A stretch of DNA of 35,585 nucleotides from an uncultured Prevotellaceae bacterium (lineage in GTDB: Bacteria > Bacteroidota > Bacteroidia > Bacteroidales > Bacteroidaceae). Positions within the stretch are counted from its first letter, which is position 1; every line of letters starts with the position of its first letter. The stretch covers positions 1 through 35,585 of the forward strand of contig CAMVKN010000040.1 of NCBI GenBank assembly GCA_947168045.1, given 5' to 3'. Positions 1 to 8,854 of the stretch are shown in pieces. The position numbers and the translations under genes are program-made. The notes beneath the pieces were generated by a model. The model had not been told where the DNA came from and searched no databases. It worked only from the letters and a program-made list of their open reading frames with translations.

Positions 1-470
1 AACTTGCAAGTCAGCCGGTTAAGAGCCATAGGTGCACTTAGTGCACCAATTCACGAGCGTGTGCGCGCAATGGAAAAAACACGAATGACCATGAATGGCC
101 CACGCGCTCGGCTCTGCCGATTGCCACCGAAGGGACGCAAGAATGACTCATAAATATTATTCATGTCACCCCGTAGGCGAAAGAACATATCTGGGACTTT
201 ACGTGAACCACCATGGGATGATCTGTGAACATCCGCGGATATCTCGTGAACCATTTCTGCCTTCCTTTTGATAACTTTTTCACTCTTTTTAAAAATAATT
301 TGAAGATTTTCTTGCTTATTTCGTTAGAAAGCTTTAATTTTGCGGTTTGTACCACGCACTCGCCCGCTGGCTCACCCTGCTGCGGGGCACTGGGGCGCGA
401 CTGCCGACGGGCTTCATCCAACAAGAACAGATACACAATAATAATATTAACTTCAAACATTACAACGCTT
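1..470. other. Leader and intergenic region upstream of the large secreted-protein gene
   Basis: No convincing coding region is visible. A perfect 7-bp inverted repeat with a 3-base loop (GGTGCAC-TTA-GTGCACC) lies at 31-47. Three copies of GTGAAC start at 203, 225 and 246, about 21-22 bases apart, with a 10-bp palindrome (ATCCGCGGAT) at 231-240 between the second and third. A Bacteroidota-type promoter follows at about 312-342, leaving a leader of roughly 120 bases before the ATG at 471. Open frames reading through this stretch have no family features. Confidence 0.5.
312..342 (+). promoter_or_regulatory. Predicted Bacteroidota sigma-ABfr promoter for the large secreted protein
   Basis: A -7 element TAATTTTG at 335-342 lies 20 bases after a TTG (-33-like) at 312-314. 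This matches the Bacteroidota pattern TTTG-N19-21-TAnnTTTG. It precedes the ATG at 471 and comes after the three GTGAAC repeats, which would sit upstream of the promoter. Confidence 0.5.
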
Positions 471-3400
471 ATGAAAAAAACAAAACTTTTCTTGTTGACG
501 CTGCTCTCCCTCTTCCTCGGGGGAGTCAACGCCGCGTGGGCTTACTCCGTGGACTTCGACGCGGAGATTAGTACAAGCAGCCACGACTTTGTTGTAGCTC
601 CTAATTGGAAACACATCGTGGGCAGCAGCAACGATGACGGCTATGGACCTTATTACATGAGCTATGGGTATAATTCCAAGGGTGGTGTCGATGGGACTGG
701 CGCACTTCGTGTAGGTGCTCAAAATGGTTATTTTAGTGGCAGTACCCAAAGCGGTGAGGATTTCACCGAAGGTCACTACGACTATCTTGTAACACCATTG
801 GTAAACGGGACAGTGACACTTCAGGTGAAACGCTATGGAGTAACTGGTTATTCGTCCTATGTCAAAGTGTTTAAGGCCAACGAGGCAGGCACTTCCGTCG
901 GTGACGAAATTACAACGACCATCACTCCTGATATAACTGACAGCGAGTGGTCAACACTGACACTGACGTTGACAGAAGAGACGCGTCTGGCTATTCGTGC
1001 TCAGGCTGTTTTGCTGGACAATTTCACGGCCGAGTTTGCAAACATTGCAAAAATGCCAGGGTTGACCATATCTTCGGTTAGTCGTGCAGACAACGGGAGC
1101 AATACATATTTTGATATGAATGTCGACGGTACCTACACCGTGAAATACAAAGTGAAGGTTAAGAATAGTGGCGAAACTGCTCTTGTTGCTGGGACAACAG
1201 AGAATTATACCTTGTCAGTTTCTATTGACGGCACACTCTATGGTTCTTTCCCCGTCCCCGTCAATCTTGCTATCGGTGAGGAATCGGAAGAGTTTGAAGC
1301 AAGCATTGTTGTTCCTGCTACGGCACCTACGGGATGGAAGTACAGATATTTGACAGAAAATCTGTCAAATACAACCAACAATTATTCGGGTGCATGGTCT
1401 AGCGTTATAGAGTACAATCCTACTCCTTATTTCATCAAGCAGGGCAATGAGCCGAATTCTAAAGGAGCAGATCTTTCTAGTGTTACCTCCCTCGACTTTG
1501 GCATGATTGCTGGTGAGACGACCGAGCATTATGAAATCTTTGCCCATAAAGCAGGCGACCTGCTCATCAAGAGTATCTCTGCTCCTGATGGCTTTACTGT
1601 GACTCCGGCCGAGACACTCCCTTATACGATTGCTGCTCACAGTGGCATGAACGTTGACGTAACGGCTACAGGCCTTGCATCAGCCTCTGGCAACATGGTG
1701 ATTACTTATGTCAACAAAGAAGGACAGGATGTTACAGCCGAAGTAGTACTCAAACAGACTGTGATTGACGCTTCTAAGTGGGTGGCTACATTCGATGATA
1801 ATGAATGGCCAGCTAATACCATCCATCAGTCATCGGTTAGCCTTTACAACAGTTCATATTCAAATATTATCTATGCTGCTTACTCACAATCCAGCTATAG
1901 CAACAAGTTCTTTACACCGCTTCTCACAGCCAGTGCAGGCGACAAGTTCACATTCGATGCACGTCTGTACAATTCTTCAGGCAAGGTGAATGTTTATGTG
2001 ACAAAAGACCGCTCTGTGCTCGGTGATGCAGTGCTCACGCTGACCAGCAGCCAACTGAATACCTCTTCGTTCACAGCACAAGAACTTACCATTGAACAGG
2101 CAGGCGATTACTACATTGTCTTTGAGATTTATCAGGCCTACATTGACAATCTCTATGGTCTTGAGAAAAAGGATGTGGCTCACGACGTGATGGTTAATAG
2201 CTATAAGATTGGCATTTCTGCAGAGGACAAGGAAATCCAAAGCGGCGACTCGCAAAGCTTCAGTCTTGAAGTCATGCCCGCTATGGCAGAGACAGCTGAC
2301 GCTTTCACCGCTAAGTTGTATGCTAATGGTGAGGTGGTAGCAACCGCTGAGGGTGCGGCTCTTACAGTTGGCACAGCTAAGACTTTCAGTTTCACTTATG
2401 CTCCTGTAGTGACTGCAACCACAGTTTACGAGACCTATGCACAGATTGAATTCACTGATGGAACTGTCGTTAAGTCGCCGTCGCTGAACCTCACAGTTAA
2501 ATGTGAACCTGTGTTTGTGTTCTTTAATGCAGGAACAGCTGTATATAGCTCAAAGCCCAGCAATCGTTCAACAGCGATTACTTTTGGTAAAGTGACTGAA
2601 CAGAATCAGGTACAGAACTTTGAAATTTACAACTATGGTAAGGCAAATCTTACTGTGAAGTCCATCACCGTTCCTGACGGATTCAGCGTCAACGTCTCTG
2701 AGGCTACGGTTGCTCCGGCTGAACGTCATGCTGTTGACATTACATTCTCAGCTACAGCTTTGGGCAGCTATTCAGGTAATTTGTCTATTGTTTATGTTGA
2801 CAAAGATGGTGCAGACCAGACCTTCGAACTTCCTGTTTCAGGTACTCTACTTGATCCGGACAAGTTCTATGCAACGTTTGGCACAAGTGACAATGTAAGC
2901 AATTTACCTGCAGGTTCGCTGATTCAAAGTAATGTGTCTTTAGGAACACCTACTACTAGCAATGCAGCTTTAAGCAGTTCTTCATCCTCAAAGAATCTTT
3001 TTATCACCCCATCGTTAACCAGTGCGGGCGAGACATTCCTGTTTGATGCGAAGAAACGTAGTTATTGGTCAACTGGAAACATAAAGGTCTATGCAATAAC
3101 TGACCATATAGCAGCTGCAAATACAACGAGTGATGAGGAGTTCGCTGCTCTGAATCCGACCCTCTTGGGAGAATACACAGTGGACGTAAGCGACTTTACA
3201 ACCTATTCTGTTAATGTTCCTGCTGGTACAAGCTACCTGGCTCTGAAGATAGCTAATGCTTGGGTAGACGAACTCTATGGATTAACGGTGGCTGATGTGG
3301 CTCATGAGTGGCAGATTGCTTCTTCGAACATCCCTACCGAGGGCATGCAGAACTACACCAGCACTGCTACCGTGAACCTGCTGAACCTGGGTATCAAGGA

Positions 3401-5072
3401 TGAGGCCGCCGAGGACATTACCGTGACGGCATACGTCAATGGTGAAGCCGTGGCTACTGCCGAGGGCGTTGCCATCCCGATGAGCCATAAACTTGATGGT
3501 GCTGGCACTACGAATAATCCAGGCACACAACTCAGTGTCGACTATATCGTGAACGAAGCTGGCACCTTCCCTGTCTACATTGAGGTGAAGGCTGGTGACT
3601 ACAGCGTAGCTACAGAGCATGTTGAGGTTACGTTTGCAGAGGAAGAAGCAATAGGAAGTGCAATTCAGGTAGGTACTGTTTCTGATTCTAATCGTGGAAC
3701 TGCCAATGCAATTCTTGATTTCTTCAATTTGGATGGTGGTGCTAAGACAGGAGATATTATTTATACTGCAAAACAGCTTAAAGATTATAAAATTACAGCT
3801 GGTTCTAAGATAGTCTCCATTGCGTTTAAGGGCTATGCTAACGGCGATAAGACAATCTCGAATTCACTTACTGCATGGGTTGGCCTAAAGACTGGTGACT
3901 TCACATGGAATAGTCCTGACAAGAACACAATGACTGAGGTTAAAATATTTGAAGGCTCAATGCCGTTTGTAACAGGGGAGAATCTGATTAATATCGATCT
4001 TTCTTCTGCTCCTATTGTCTATGATGGTACTTCTGACCTCCGTGTCTATTTTGAAGGCACAAAGGGTGGTTGGATTTCTCTTCAATTCGATTACGACAAC
4101 AATTACAAGAACATGCGTTGGAGCGGAAATTCTATAGACAAGGCAAATCCAATTGCTTACATTACTCTTGAAGCTCCCAATCCTGCTATCCTCGCAGGTA
4201 CTGTGCAGACCTCTGCCGGTGTAGGTGTTGAGAATGCTACCGTTACGCTGAAGGCTAAGAACGGTGTGCAGTACTCTGGCACGACCGATGCCGCCGGTGA
4301 ATACAGCATTAATGTGATTCAGACAGGTCATTCCTACAATGTCACTGCAACCAACGGTGAAGTAAGTGCTACTGGTAGAAACGTGTCGCTTGCTGATGGT
4401 GATGTGACTAAGAACTTCGTGCTGGGCACCGTTTCGCTCGGGAATGATCCTGAGCCTGCCATTTATGCTGAAGTCGTGCTTGGCCGCACGCTGAAAAAAG
4501 GCTGGAACGCTGTGGTGCTTCCGTTTGCCGTGTCGGCTAAGGAATTAGCTGATGTTTGTGGCGCTGGCGAAGAAATTGAACTGGCTGAATATGATTACGA
4601 TGAGGGCGACACCGAAGTAATTGTGCATTTCAAGGATGTGGATGCCGTTGAGGCTAATGTGCCCTTCCTGCTCTATCTGCCCTCCGAAGACAAGGAGAGT
4701 CCTGTGTTCGCAAATGTCGACCTGGCAGCTGATGAAGCCGTGACTGAGGGTAATGTGTTCGACTTTGTGGGTGTCTATGACAGGACTGACGTTAATGCGG
4801 GCGACTACTTCATCCAAGGTGGCAAGTTTGTCAAGGCCAGCACTGGAAACTACGTTCTTCCCTACCGTTCCTACCTGAAGCTGAAGGACACCGCCGGTGC
4901 TCGCAGCATCCGCTTCGTGATAGGTGATAATCAGGTAGTAACCGCCATCAATGGTCTCACCATCGATGCTACCAGTACCGAGGGTGCCTACAACCTGCAG
5001 GGCCAGAAGGTGGAGCAGCTGAAGAAGGGCAACCTCTACATCATCAACGGCAAGAAGGTGCTGGTGAAATAA
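471..5072 (+). CDS. Large secreted multidomain protein with choice-of-anchor-D-like and carboxypeptidase-regulatory-like modules and a T9SS-like tail
   Basis: The protein has 1533 aa. It starts at 471 because the frame there begins with a clear signal peptide (MKKTKLFLLTLLSLFLGG...AWA); the frame is open upstream to 225 but that part has no leader character. Two immunoglobulin-like modules of the ASPM-SPD-2-Hydin (choice-of-anchor D) kind are visible at about residues 337-433 and 699-797. Each begins with a 'FG..' strand and ends in a 'G...ITYV/IVYV.K.G' strand. Concave jelly-roll-like stretches sit between them. A carboxypeptidase-regulatory-like domain lies near residues 1237-1320. The last 200 residues end in NLQGQKV...NGKKVLVK, a tail common in Prevotella exported proteins and similar to a T9SS sorting domain. 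No catalytic motif was recognised. It could be an adhesin, a surface scaffold or a cell-wall-associated protein. The 68-aa gene follows after 36 bases. Confidence 0.85.
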   Translation: MKKTKLFLLTLLSLFLGGVNAAWAYSVDFDAEISTSSHDFVVAPNWKHIVGSSNDDGYGPYYMSYGYNSKGGVDGTGALRVGAQNGYFSGSTQSGEDFTEGHYDYLVTPLVNGTVTLQVKRYGVTGYSSYVKVFKANEAGTSVGDEITTTITPDITDSEWSTLTLTLTEETRLAIRAQAVLLDNFTAEFANIAKMPGLTISSVSRADNGSNTYFDMNVDGTYTVKYKVKVKNSGETALVAGTTENYTLSVSIDGTLYGSFPVPVNLAIGEESEEFEASIVVPATAPTGWKYRYLTENLSNTTNNYSGAWSSVIEYNPTPYFIKQGNEPNSKGADLSSVTSLDFGMIAGETTEHYEIFAHKAGDLLIKSISAPDGFTVTPAETLPYTIAAHSGMNVDVTATGLASASGNMVITYVNKEGQDVTAEVVLKQTVIDASKWVATFDDNEWPANTIHQSSVSLYNSSYSNIIYAAYSQSSYSNKFFTPLLTASAGDKFTFDARLYNSSGKVNVYVTKDRSVLGDAVLTLTSSQLNTSSFTAQELTIEQAGDYYIVFEIYQAYIDNLYGLEKKDVAHDVMVNSYKIGISAEDKEIQSGDSQSFSLEVMPAMAETADAFTAKLYANGEVVATAEGAALTVGTAKTFSFTYAPVVTATTVYETYAQIEFTDGTVVKSPSLNLTVKCEPVFVFFNAGTAVYSSKPSNRSTAITFGKVTEQNQVQNFEIYNYGKANLTVKSITVPDGFSVNVSEATVAPAERHAVDITFSATALGSYSGNLSIVYVDKDGADQTFELPVSGTLLDPDKFYATFGTSDNVSNLPAGSLIQSNVSLGTPTTSNAALSSSSSSKNLFITPSLTSAGETFLFDAKKRSYWSTGNIKVYAITDHIAAANTTSDEEFAALNPTLLGEYTVDVSDFTTYSVNVPAGTSYLALKIANAWVDELYGLTVADVAHEWQIASSNIPTEGMQNYTSTATVNLLNLGIKDEAAEDITVTAYVNGEAVATAEGVAIPMSHKLDGAGTTNNPGTQLSVDYIVNEAGTFPVYIEVKAGDYSVATEHVEVTFAEEEAIGSAIQVGTVSDSNRGTANAILDFFNLDGGAKTGDIIYTAKQLKDYKITAGSKIVSIAFKGYANGDKTISNSLTAWVGLKTGDFTWNSPDKNTMTEVKIFEGSMPFVTGENLINIDLSSAPIVYDGTSDLRVYFEGTKGGWISLQFDYDNNYKNMRWSGNSIDKANPIAYITLEAPNPAILAGTVQTSAGVGVENATVTLKAKNGVQYSGTTDAAGEYSINVIQTGHSYNVTATNGEVSATGRNVSLADGDVTKNFVLGTVSLGNDPEPAIYAEVVLGRTLKKGWNAVVLPFAVSAKELADVCGAGEEIELAEYDYDEGDTEVIVHFKDVDAVEANVPFLLYLPSEDKESPVFANVDLAADEAVTEGNVFDFVGVYDRTDVNAGDYFIQGGKFVKASTGNYVLPYRSYLKLKDTAGARSIRFVIGDNQVVTAINGLTIDATSTEGAYNLQGQKVEQLKKGNLYIINGKKVLVK

Positions 5073-5108
5073 ATAGAATAATGTGTCATCAATAAAAACG
5101 AAAGCAAC

Positions 5109-5315
5109 ATGAAAAAAGTATATATTTCACCGCTTGTCCACACTGTGTGGATGAAGGCTGCTACACATCTCTGCACACCGTCCATCACCGGAACTCAAGG
5201 TACTCAGAACCTTTTGGAAGTTGATGGAGAGGCCCAACAAGGTAGCGGCAGTGACTCCCGCCGCCGCCGTCGCGACGTATGGGACGACGACGAGGAGGAT
5301 GACTACGCCTTCTAA
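5109..5315 (+). CDS. Small 68-aa protein with Arg-rich and acidic C-terminus, function unknown
   Basis: This is a short ORF that starts MKKVYISP, follows the large secreted-protein gene by 36 bases and ends in an Arg run followed by DVWDDDEEDD. Small proteins with this layout (a 'KK.YISP' start, a glycine/serine-rich middle and an 'RRRRDVW..EE' end) are, from memory, a recurring unnamed family in Prevotella, often found beside large exported-protein genes. There is no signal peptide or membrane segment. The strong charge pattern and gene-like start support it being real despite its size. Its function is unknown; the neighbour suggests co-expression with the upstream gene. A downstream promoter at 5422-5453 separates it from the next gene. 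Confidence 0.7.
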   Translation: MKKVYISPLVHTVWMKAATHLCTPSITGTQGTQNLLEVDGEAQQGSGSDSRRRRRDVWDDDEEDDYAF

Positions 5316-5421
5316 GCCAGACGCCATCAGTGACAGTATCAGCGGCGGGGACGGCCAGTCTTCGCCGCTGTTACACGCTTTTCGGCAACAAGGGCACGCA
5401 CCGCGAAAACCAAGCCAAACA

Positions 5422-5453
5422 TTTGGCCATTTCGGATAAAACACTTATCTTTG
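5422..5453 (+). promoter_or_regulatory. Predicted Bacteroidota promoter for the secreted-protein/GH53 run
   Basis: TTTG at 5422-5425, 20 bases, then TATCTTTG at 5446-5453: an exact match to the Bacteroidota -33/-7 pattern. The ATG at 5479 follows 25 bases after the -7 element. It probably drives the run of closely spaced + strand genes that begins there. Confidence 0.75.
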
Positions 5454-5478
5454 CACCGATTAAAAATAACAAATACGT

Positions 5479-8400
5479 ATGAAGAAACTTCAACTTACAT
5501 TACTTGCCCTGCTGTCGATGACAGCCGCCGGCGCCCAGACCATCCTGAGCGAGGGCTTCGAGACGGGCAACACCGGCGACGCCACCACCCCCGTAGCCGC
5601 CGGCCAGGGATGGACGGTGGTGAAAGGCTACACCGGCAAGAACACCACCTACAACTGGTACAACTACTACCACGACCCCGAGAGCAGCAGCGGTCCCACC
5701 ATCAGCGGTGCGTGCTGCGCCGCCTGCGACGGCCCCATCAATGTCAACCCCGTTGACGGCAGTGGCCCCCGTGAGGAGATACTGCTGTCGCCCGAGCTGA
5801 ACCTCGACAACACCTACCAGCTGCAGTTCTCGTGGAAGGTCAGTCCCATGAATTCCAGTGACAACTCACGCTATGACCTGCAGGTGCGCGTGGTCACCGG
5901 CGGCAACCTGCAGAACGCCGAGACCGTGTTCAGCATCCAGAACGAGCAGATGCTGCGCGAGAGCGGCGTCACCGTGTTCCCCATCGACACCTGGGACCTG
6001 CACACCTCGCGTGTGGACCTGAGCGACTGGCAGGGTGAGAAGGTGCAGCTGGCCTTCGTCTACAAGATGCTGGCCCAGAGCTCCAACATCGTGTGGCTCG
6101 ACGACATCACCGTCAGCCAGCACACACCTGTCACCGGCCCGCAGGCCAGTGTCACCCTCGACCGCTATGACTTCGGCAACGTCTACATCGGTGAGAAGCG
6201 CTACAGCGACGTCATCACCCTGACGAACACTGGCAAGGACGGTCTGAAGATTACCAGCGTGGACCTGCCCGCTGGCGTGGGGCTGAACATCGACCCCGCC
6301 ACCGTCAACCTGCGCACCTACGACCATGTGGACTTCCAGCTGACCTACACCGCCTCGATGCTGTCGGCAGCCAGCGGCAATGCCGTGCTGCACACCACCG
6401 GCGGCGATGTCACCATTGCCTTCACGGCCACGAAGCAGCTGCTGCCCGAGGGCTATATCTTGGAGAACTTCGAGCAGTACTTCCCGCCCGCAGGCTGGAA
6501 GAACAACGGCTGGTCGTGGGTCACGTCAGCCATCGAGGGCGACCACAGCGTCTACTGCGGCGGCAACTTCTCCGCCAGCTATCTGCGCTCGCCCCGTCTG
6601 GACCTGAGCGATGGCGGCAGCGTCACCTTCACCTACTACAACCAGTATGACGGCGACTACGCTCCTGAGTACGACATCGAGCTGCAGGTGAGCACCGACG
6701 GCGGCGACAGCTGGAAGACCGTGTGGACCAGTGACTACCAGAATGGTCTGAACAAGCTGCTCACCGAGACCGTCGACCTGGGCATGGGCAGCGACGACAG
6801 CTATATCCGCTGGTACTATCCCGCCGTTGAGAGTGACGACGAGGGAGCCTACGACCACTCCAGCTTCACCCTCGACCGTGTGCAGCTGCCTAACGTCTTC
6901 GGCATGGACGGCGTGCCTGGCAATGCCACCGTCATCGCTCCTGTGAACAACGCTACCGACATCTATCCCCGCGACATCGTCCTGCAGTGGGGACCGGCAC
7001 AGTTTGCCACGGGCTATAAGCTCTATGTGGGCACCAACGCAGGCGCCAACGACCTCATTGAGGACCTCAATGTGGGCAACACCCTGACCTACACCATCCC
7101 CGAGGCTGCCTACGAGACCACCTACCGCTGGAAGGTCGTGGCCTATAACGACAAGGGCGAGTCGACGACCGCCAGCACATGGCGCTTCACCACCCAGCCC
7201 GACGCATCGGTCATGGAGTTCCCCTGGGAGGAGAACTTCGACGCCTGCACCAACGCACAGCCCGTGCCTACGGGATGGCTGAGCACGGCCACCGAGGGCG
7301 TTTACAACTTCGCCAAGTGGAGTCCCAACAGCATCTATCCCTACAACGGCAAGGGCGCCAGCCTCTCGGCAGGATGGCTCAACCCCGGACAGAGCGTCAT
7401 GCTCACCTCGCCCCAGTTCGTGCTGCCCTCCGACGGCAAGTCGATGAGCATCTCCTTCCTCTGGGGCAACGCACATCCCAGCGACCTCATCGTCGACGAG
7501 ACGGGACTGCTGAAGAAACAGAACGTGGAAGGTGGCAACGGCAAGGATGAGGTCATCTTCGAAATCTACAGCGACGGACAGTGGAAGCAGGCTTCCTACC
7601 TCTCGGAGAACTTCAACGCCGACGGCGAGACGAAGTACTGGCGCCAGGAGGTCATCGACCTGAACGAGTATGCCGGCAAGACCGTGCAGTTCCGCTGGAC
7701 CACGCATTGCATCTCAGGAACGAATGGCTATGGCACGCTTGACAACGTGGTCATCAACGGCACCATCGAGGACGGCGTGGCCTTCAACCGTGAGAGCTGG
7801 GATGGCGGCAAGGTGAACTACGGCAAGGCTGTCAGCAGCGGCAACCTGCTTACCGTCAAGAACATCGGCAAGAACGCACTGAAGGTGAAGAGCGTCACCT
7901 TCGGCACAGGCAACTTCACTTCGACCATTGCTGCCGGCGACGAGCTGGCTGTCGGCGAGGGTAAGACGTTCAGCGTCCAGTTCAACGGCAACGAGACCGT
8001 TGGCAAGGTCAACGACGTGATGACCGTCGAGTTCGAGGGCGGTGCCACAGCTGAGCTGCCCGTCAGCGGCGAGGCCCTGGCTGAGAATGTTCTCTTCTAC
8101 GGCTTCGAGAAGAACCCCTTGGACTATGACTGGAAGACTGACTTCACCCAGATTGATGTTGACAACCGCGTCACTTACGACCTGGGCTACTACCTCACCG
8201 TGGTGGAGAACGACGGTGGCCGCTATGCCTTCACGCAGGTGGATAACAACAATGTCAGCATGCTGGCTGCCCACAGCGGCAACCACACCATCGCCGCCGC
8301 TGCTCCTGCCGACAACTCGGCTGCTGACGACTGGCTCATCAGCAAGCAGCTCACCTTCGGTAAGAACGGACAGTTCGACTTCTATGCACGTAACCTCGGC

Positions 8401-8841
8401 ACCACAGGCTCCGTCTTCGTGGGCGACAACGACCTGCACCACGTGCAAGTGCTCGTCAGCGAGAATGGCAACACCAAGACTGCCGACTTCGTCAGTGTGA
8501 TGAACAACACGGAGATGCCCTACCTGAAGGAGAACGAGTGGAACCACTACACCGTTGACCTGTCGGCCTACGCTGGCAAGCCCATCTATGTGGCCCTGCG
8601 CCACACCACCGTGACGGCCAGCTGGTTGGCTTTCTTCGACGACTTCACCTTCAGTGGGCTGGACAACGGGACCACTGCCATCGATGCCGCCACTGCCAAC
8701 CTCAGCGGCCGCGTCAGCGTGTGGAACGTGAACGGCATCCAGGTGGCTGAAGGCACGGCCGACGTGCTGCAGCGCCTGCCCAAGGGCATCTATGTGGTGA
8801 AGGACGCTGCCGGCAAGGCAGTGCGTGTGACTCGCAAGTAA
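5479..8841 (+). CDS. Secreted multidomain protein with four choice-of-anchor-J-like domains, FN3 and a T9SS-like tail
   Basis: The protein has 1120 aa with an N-terminal signal peptide (MKKLQLTLLALLSMTAAGAQ). Modules in order: choice-of-anchor-J/MAM-like jelly roll (about 20-212), a Hydin-like immunoglobulin module (222-318), a second jelly roll (324-472), a fibronectin type III domain (480-574), a third jelly roll (579-760), a second Hydin-like module (772-865) and a fourth jelly roll (870-1062). The jelly rolls show the usual 'E.F(E/D)' opening, 'LLSPELNL/LISKQLTF' strands and a 'W.DD(I/F)' closing strand. The end (KGIYVVKDAAGKAVRV) matches the 'L..G.Y.V' signature of T9SS type-A sorting tails. 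It is probably surface-bound or released and may bind glycans or proteins; no enzyme motif is seen. The next gene begins 13 bases after the stop, so the two are likely co-transcribed. Confidence 0.85.
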   Translation: MKKLQLTLLALLSMTAAGAQTILSEGFETGNTGDATTPVAAGQGWTVVKGYTGKNTTYNWYNYYHDPESSSGPTISGACCAACDGPINVNPVDGSGPREEILLSPELNLDNTYQLQFSWKVSPMNSSDNSRYDLQVRVVTGGNLQNAETVFSIQNEQMLRESGVTVFPIDTWDLHTSRVDLSDWQGEKVQLAFVYKMLAQSSNIVWLDDITVSQHTPVTGPQASVTLDRYDFGNVYIGEKRYSDVITLTNTGKDGLKITSVDLPAGVGLNIDPATVNLRTYDHVDFQLTYTASMLSAASGNAVLHTTGGDVTIAFTATKQLLPEGYILENFEQYFPPAGWKNNGWSWVTSAIEGDHSVYCGGNFSASYLRSPRLDLSDGGSVTFTYYNQYDGDYAPEYDIELQVSTDGGDSWKTVWTSDYQNGLNKLLTETVDLGMGSDDSYIRWYYPAVESDDEGAYDHSSFTLDRVQLPNVFGMDGVPGNATVIAPVNNATDIYPRDIVLQWGPAQFATGYKLYVGTNAGANDLIEDLNVGNTLTYTIPEAAYETTYRWKVVAYNDKGESTTASTWRFTTQPDASVMEFPWEENFDACTNAQPVPTGWLSTATEGVYNFAKWSPNSIYPYNGKGASLSAGWLNPGQSVMLTSPQFVLPSDGKSMSISFLWGNAHPSDLIVDETGLLKKQNVEGGNGKDEVIFEIYSDGQWKQASYLSENFNADGETKYWRQEVIDLNEYAGKTVQFRWTTHCISGTNGYGTLDNVVINGTIEDGVAFNRESWDGGKVNYGKAVSSGNLLTVKNIGKNALKVKSVTFGTGNFTSTIAAGDELAVGEGKTFSVQFNGNETVGKVNDVMTVEFEGGATAELPVSGEALAENVLFYGFEKNPLDYDWKTDFTQIDVDNRVTYDLGYYLTVVENDGGRYAFTQVDNNNVSMLAAHSGNHTIAAAAPADNSAADDWLISKQLTFGKNGQFDFYARNLGTTGSVFVGDNDLHHVQVLVSENGNTKTADFVSVMNNTEMPYLKENEWNHYTVDLSAYAGKPIYVALRHTTVTASWLAFFDDFTFSGLDNGTTAIDAATANLSGRVSVWNVNGIQVAEGTADVLQRLPKGIYVVKDAAGKAVRVTRK

Positions 8842-8854
8842 ATCTCTTTGACGA

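Noticed and set aside
225..470. In-frame N-terminal extension of the large secreted protein (82 residues)
   Set aside because: It would bury the signal peptide, covers a predicted promoter and has no coding character.
6526..7707. Long open frame (393 aa) on the - strand inside the choice-of-anchor-J gene
   Set aside because: Val/Gly/Ala/His-rich low-complexity sequence without family features; typical antisense shadow of a G/C-rich gene with strong codon bias. The + strand frame has a signal peptide and clear domains.
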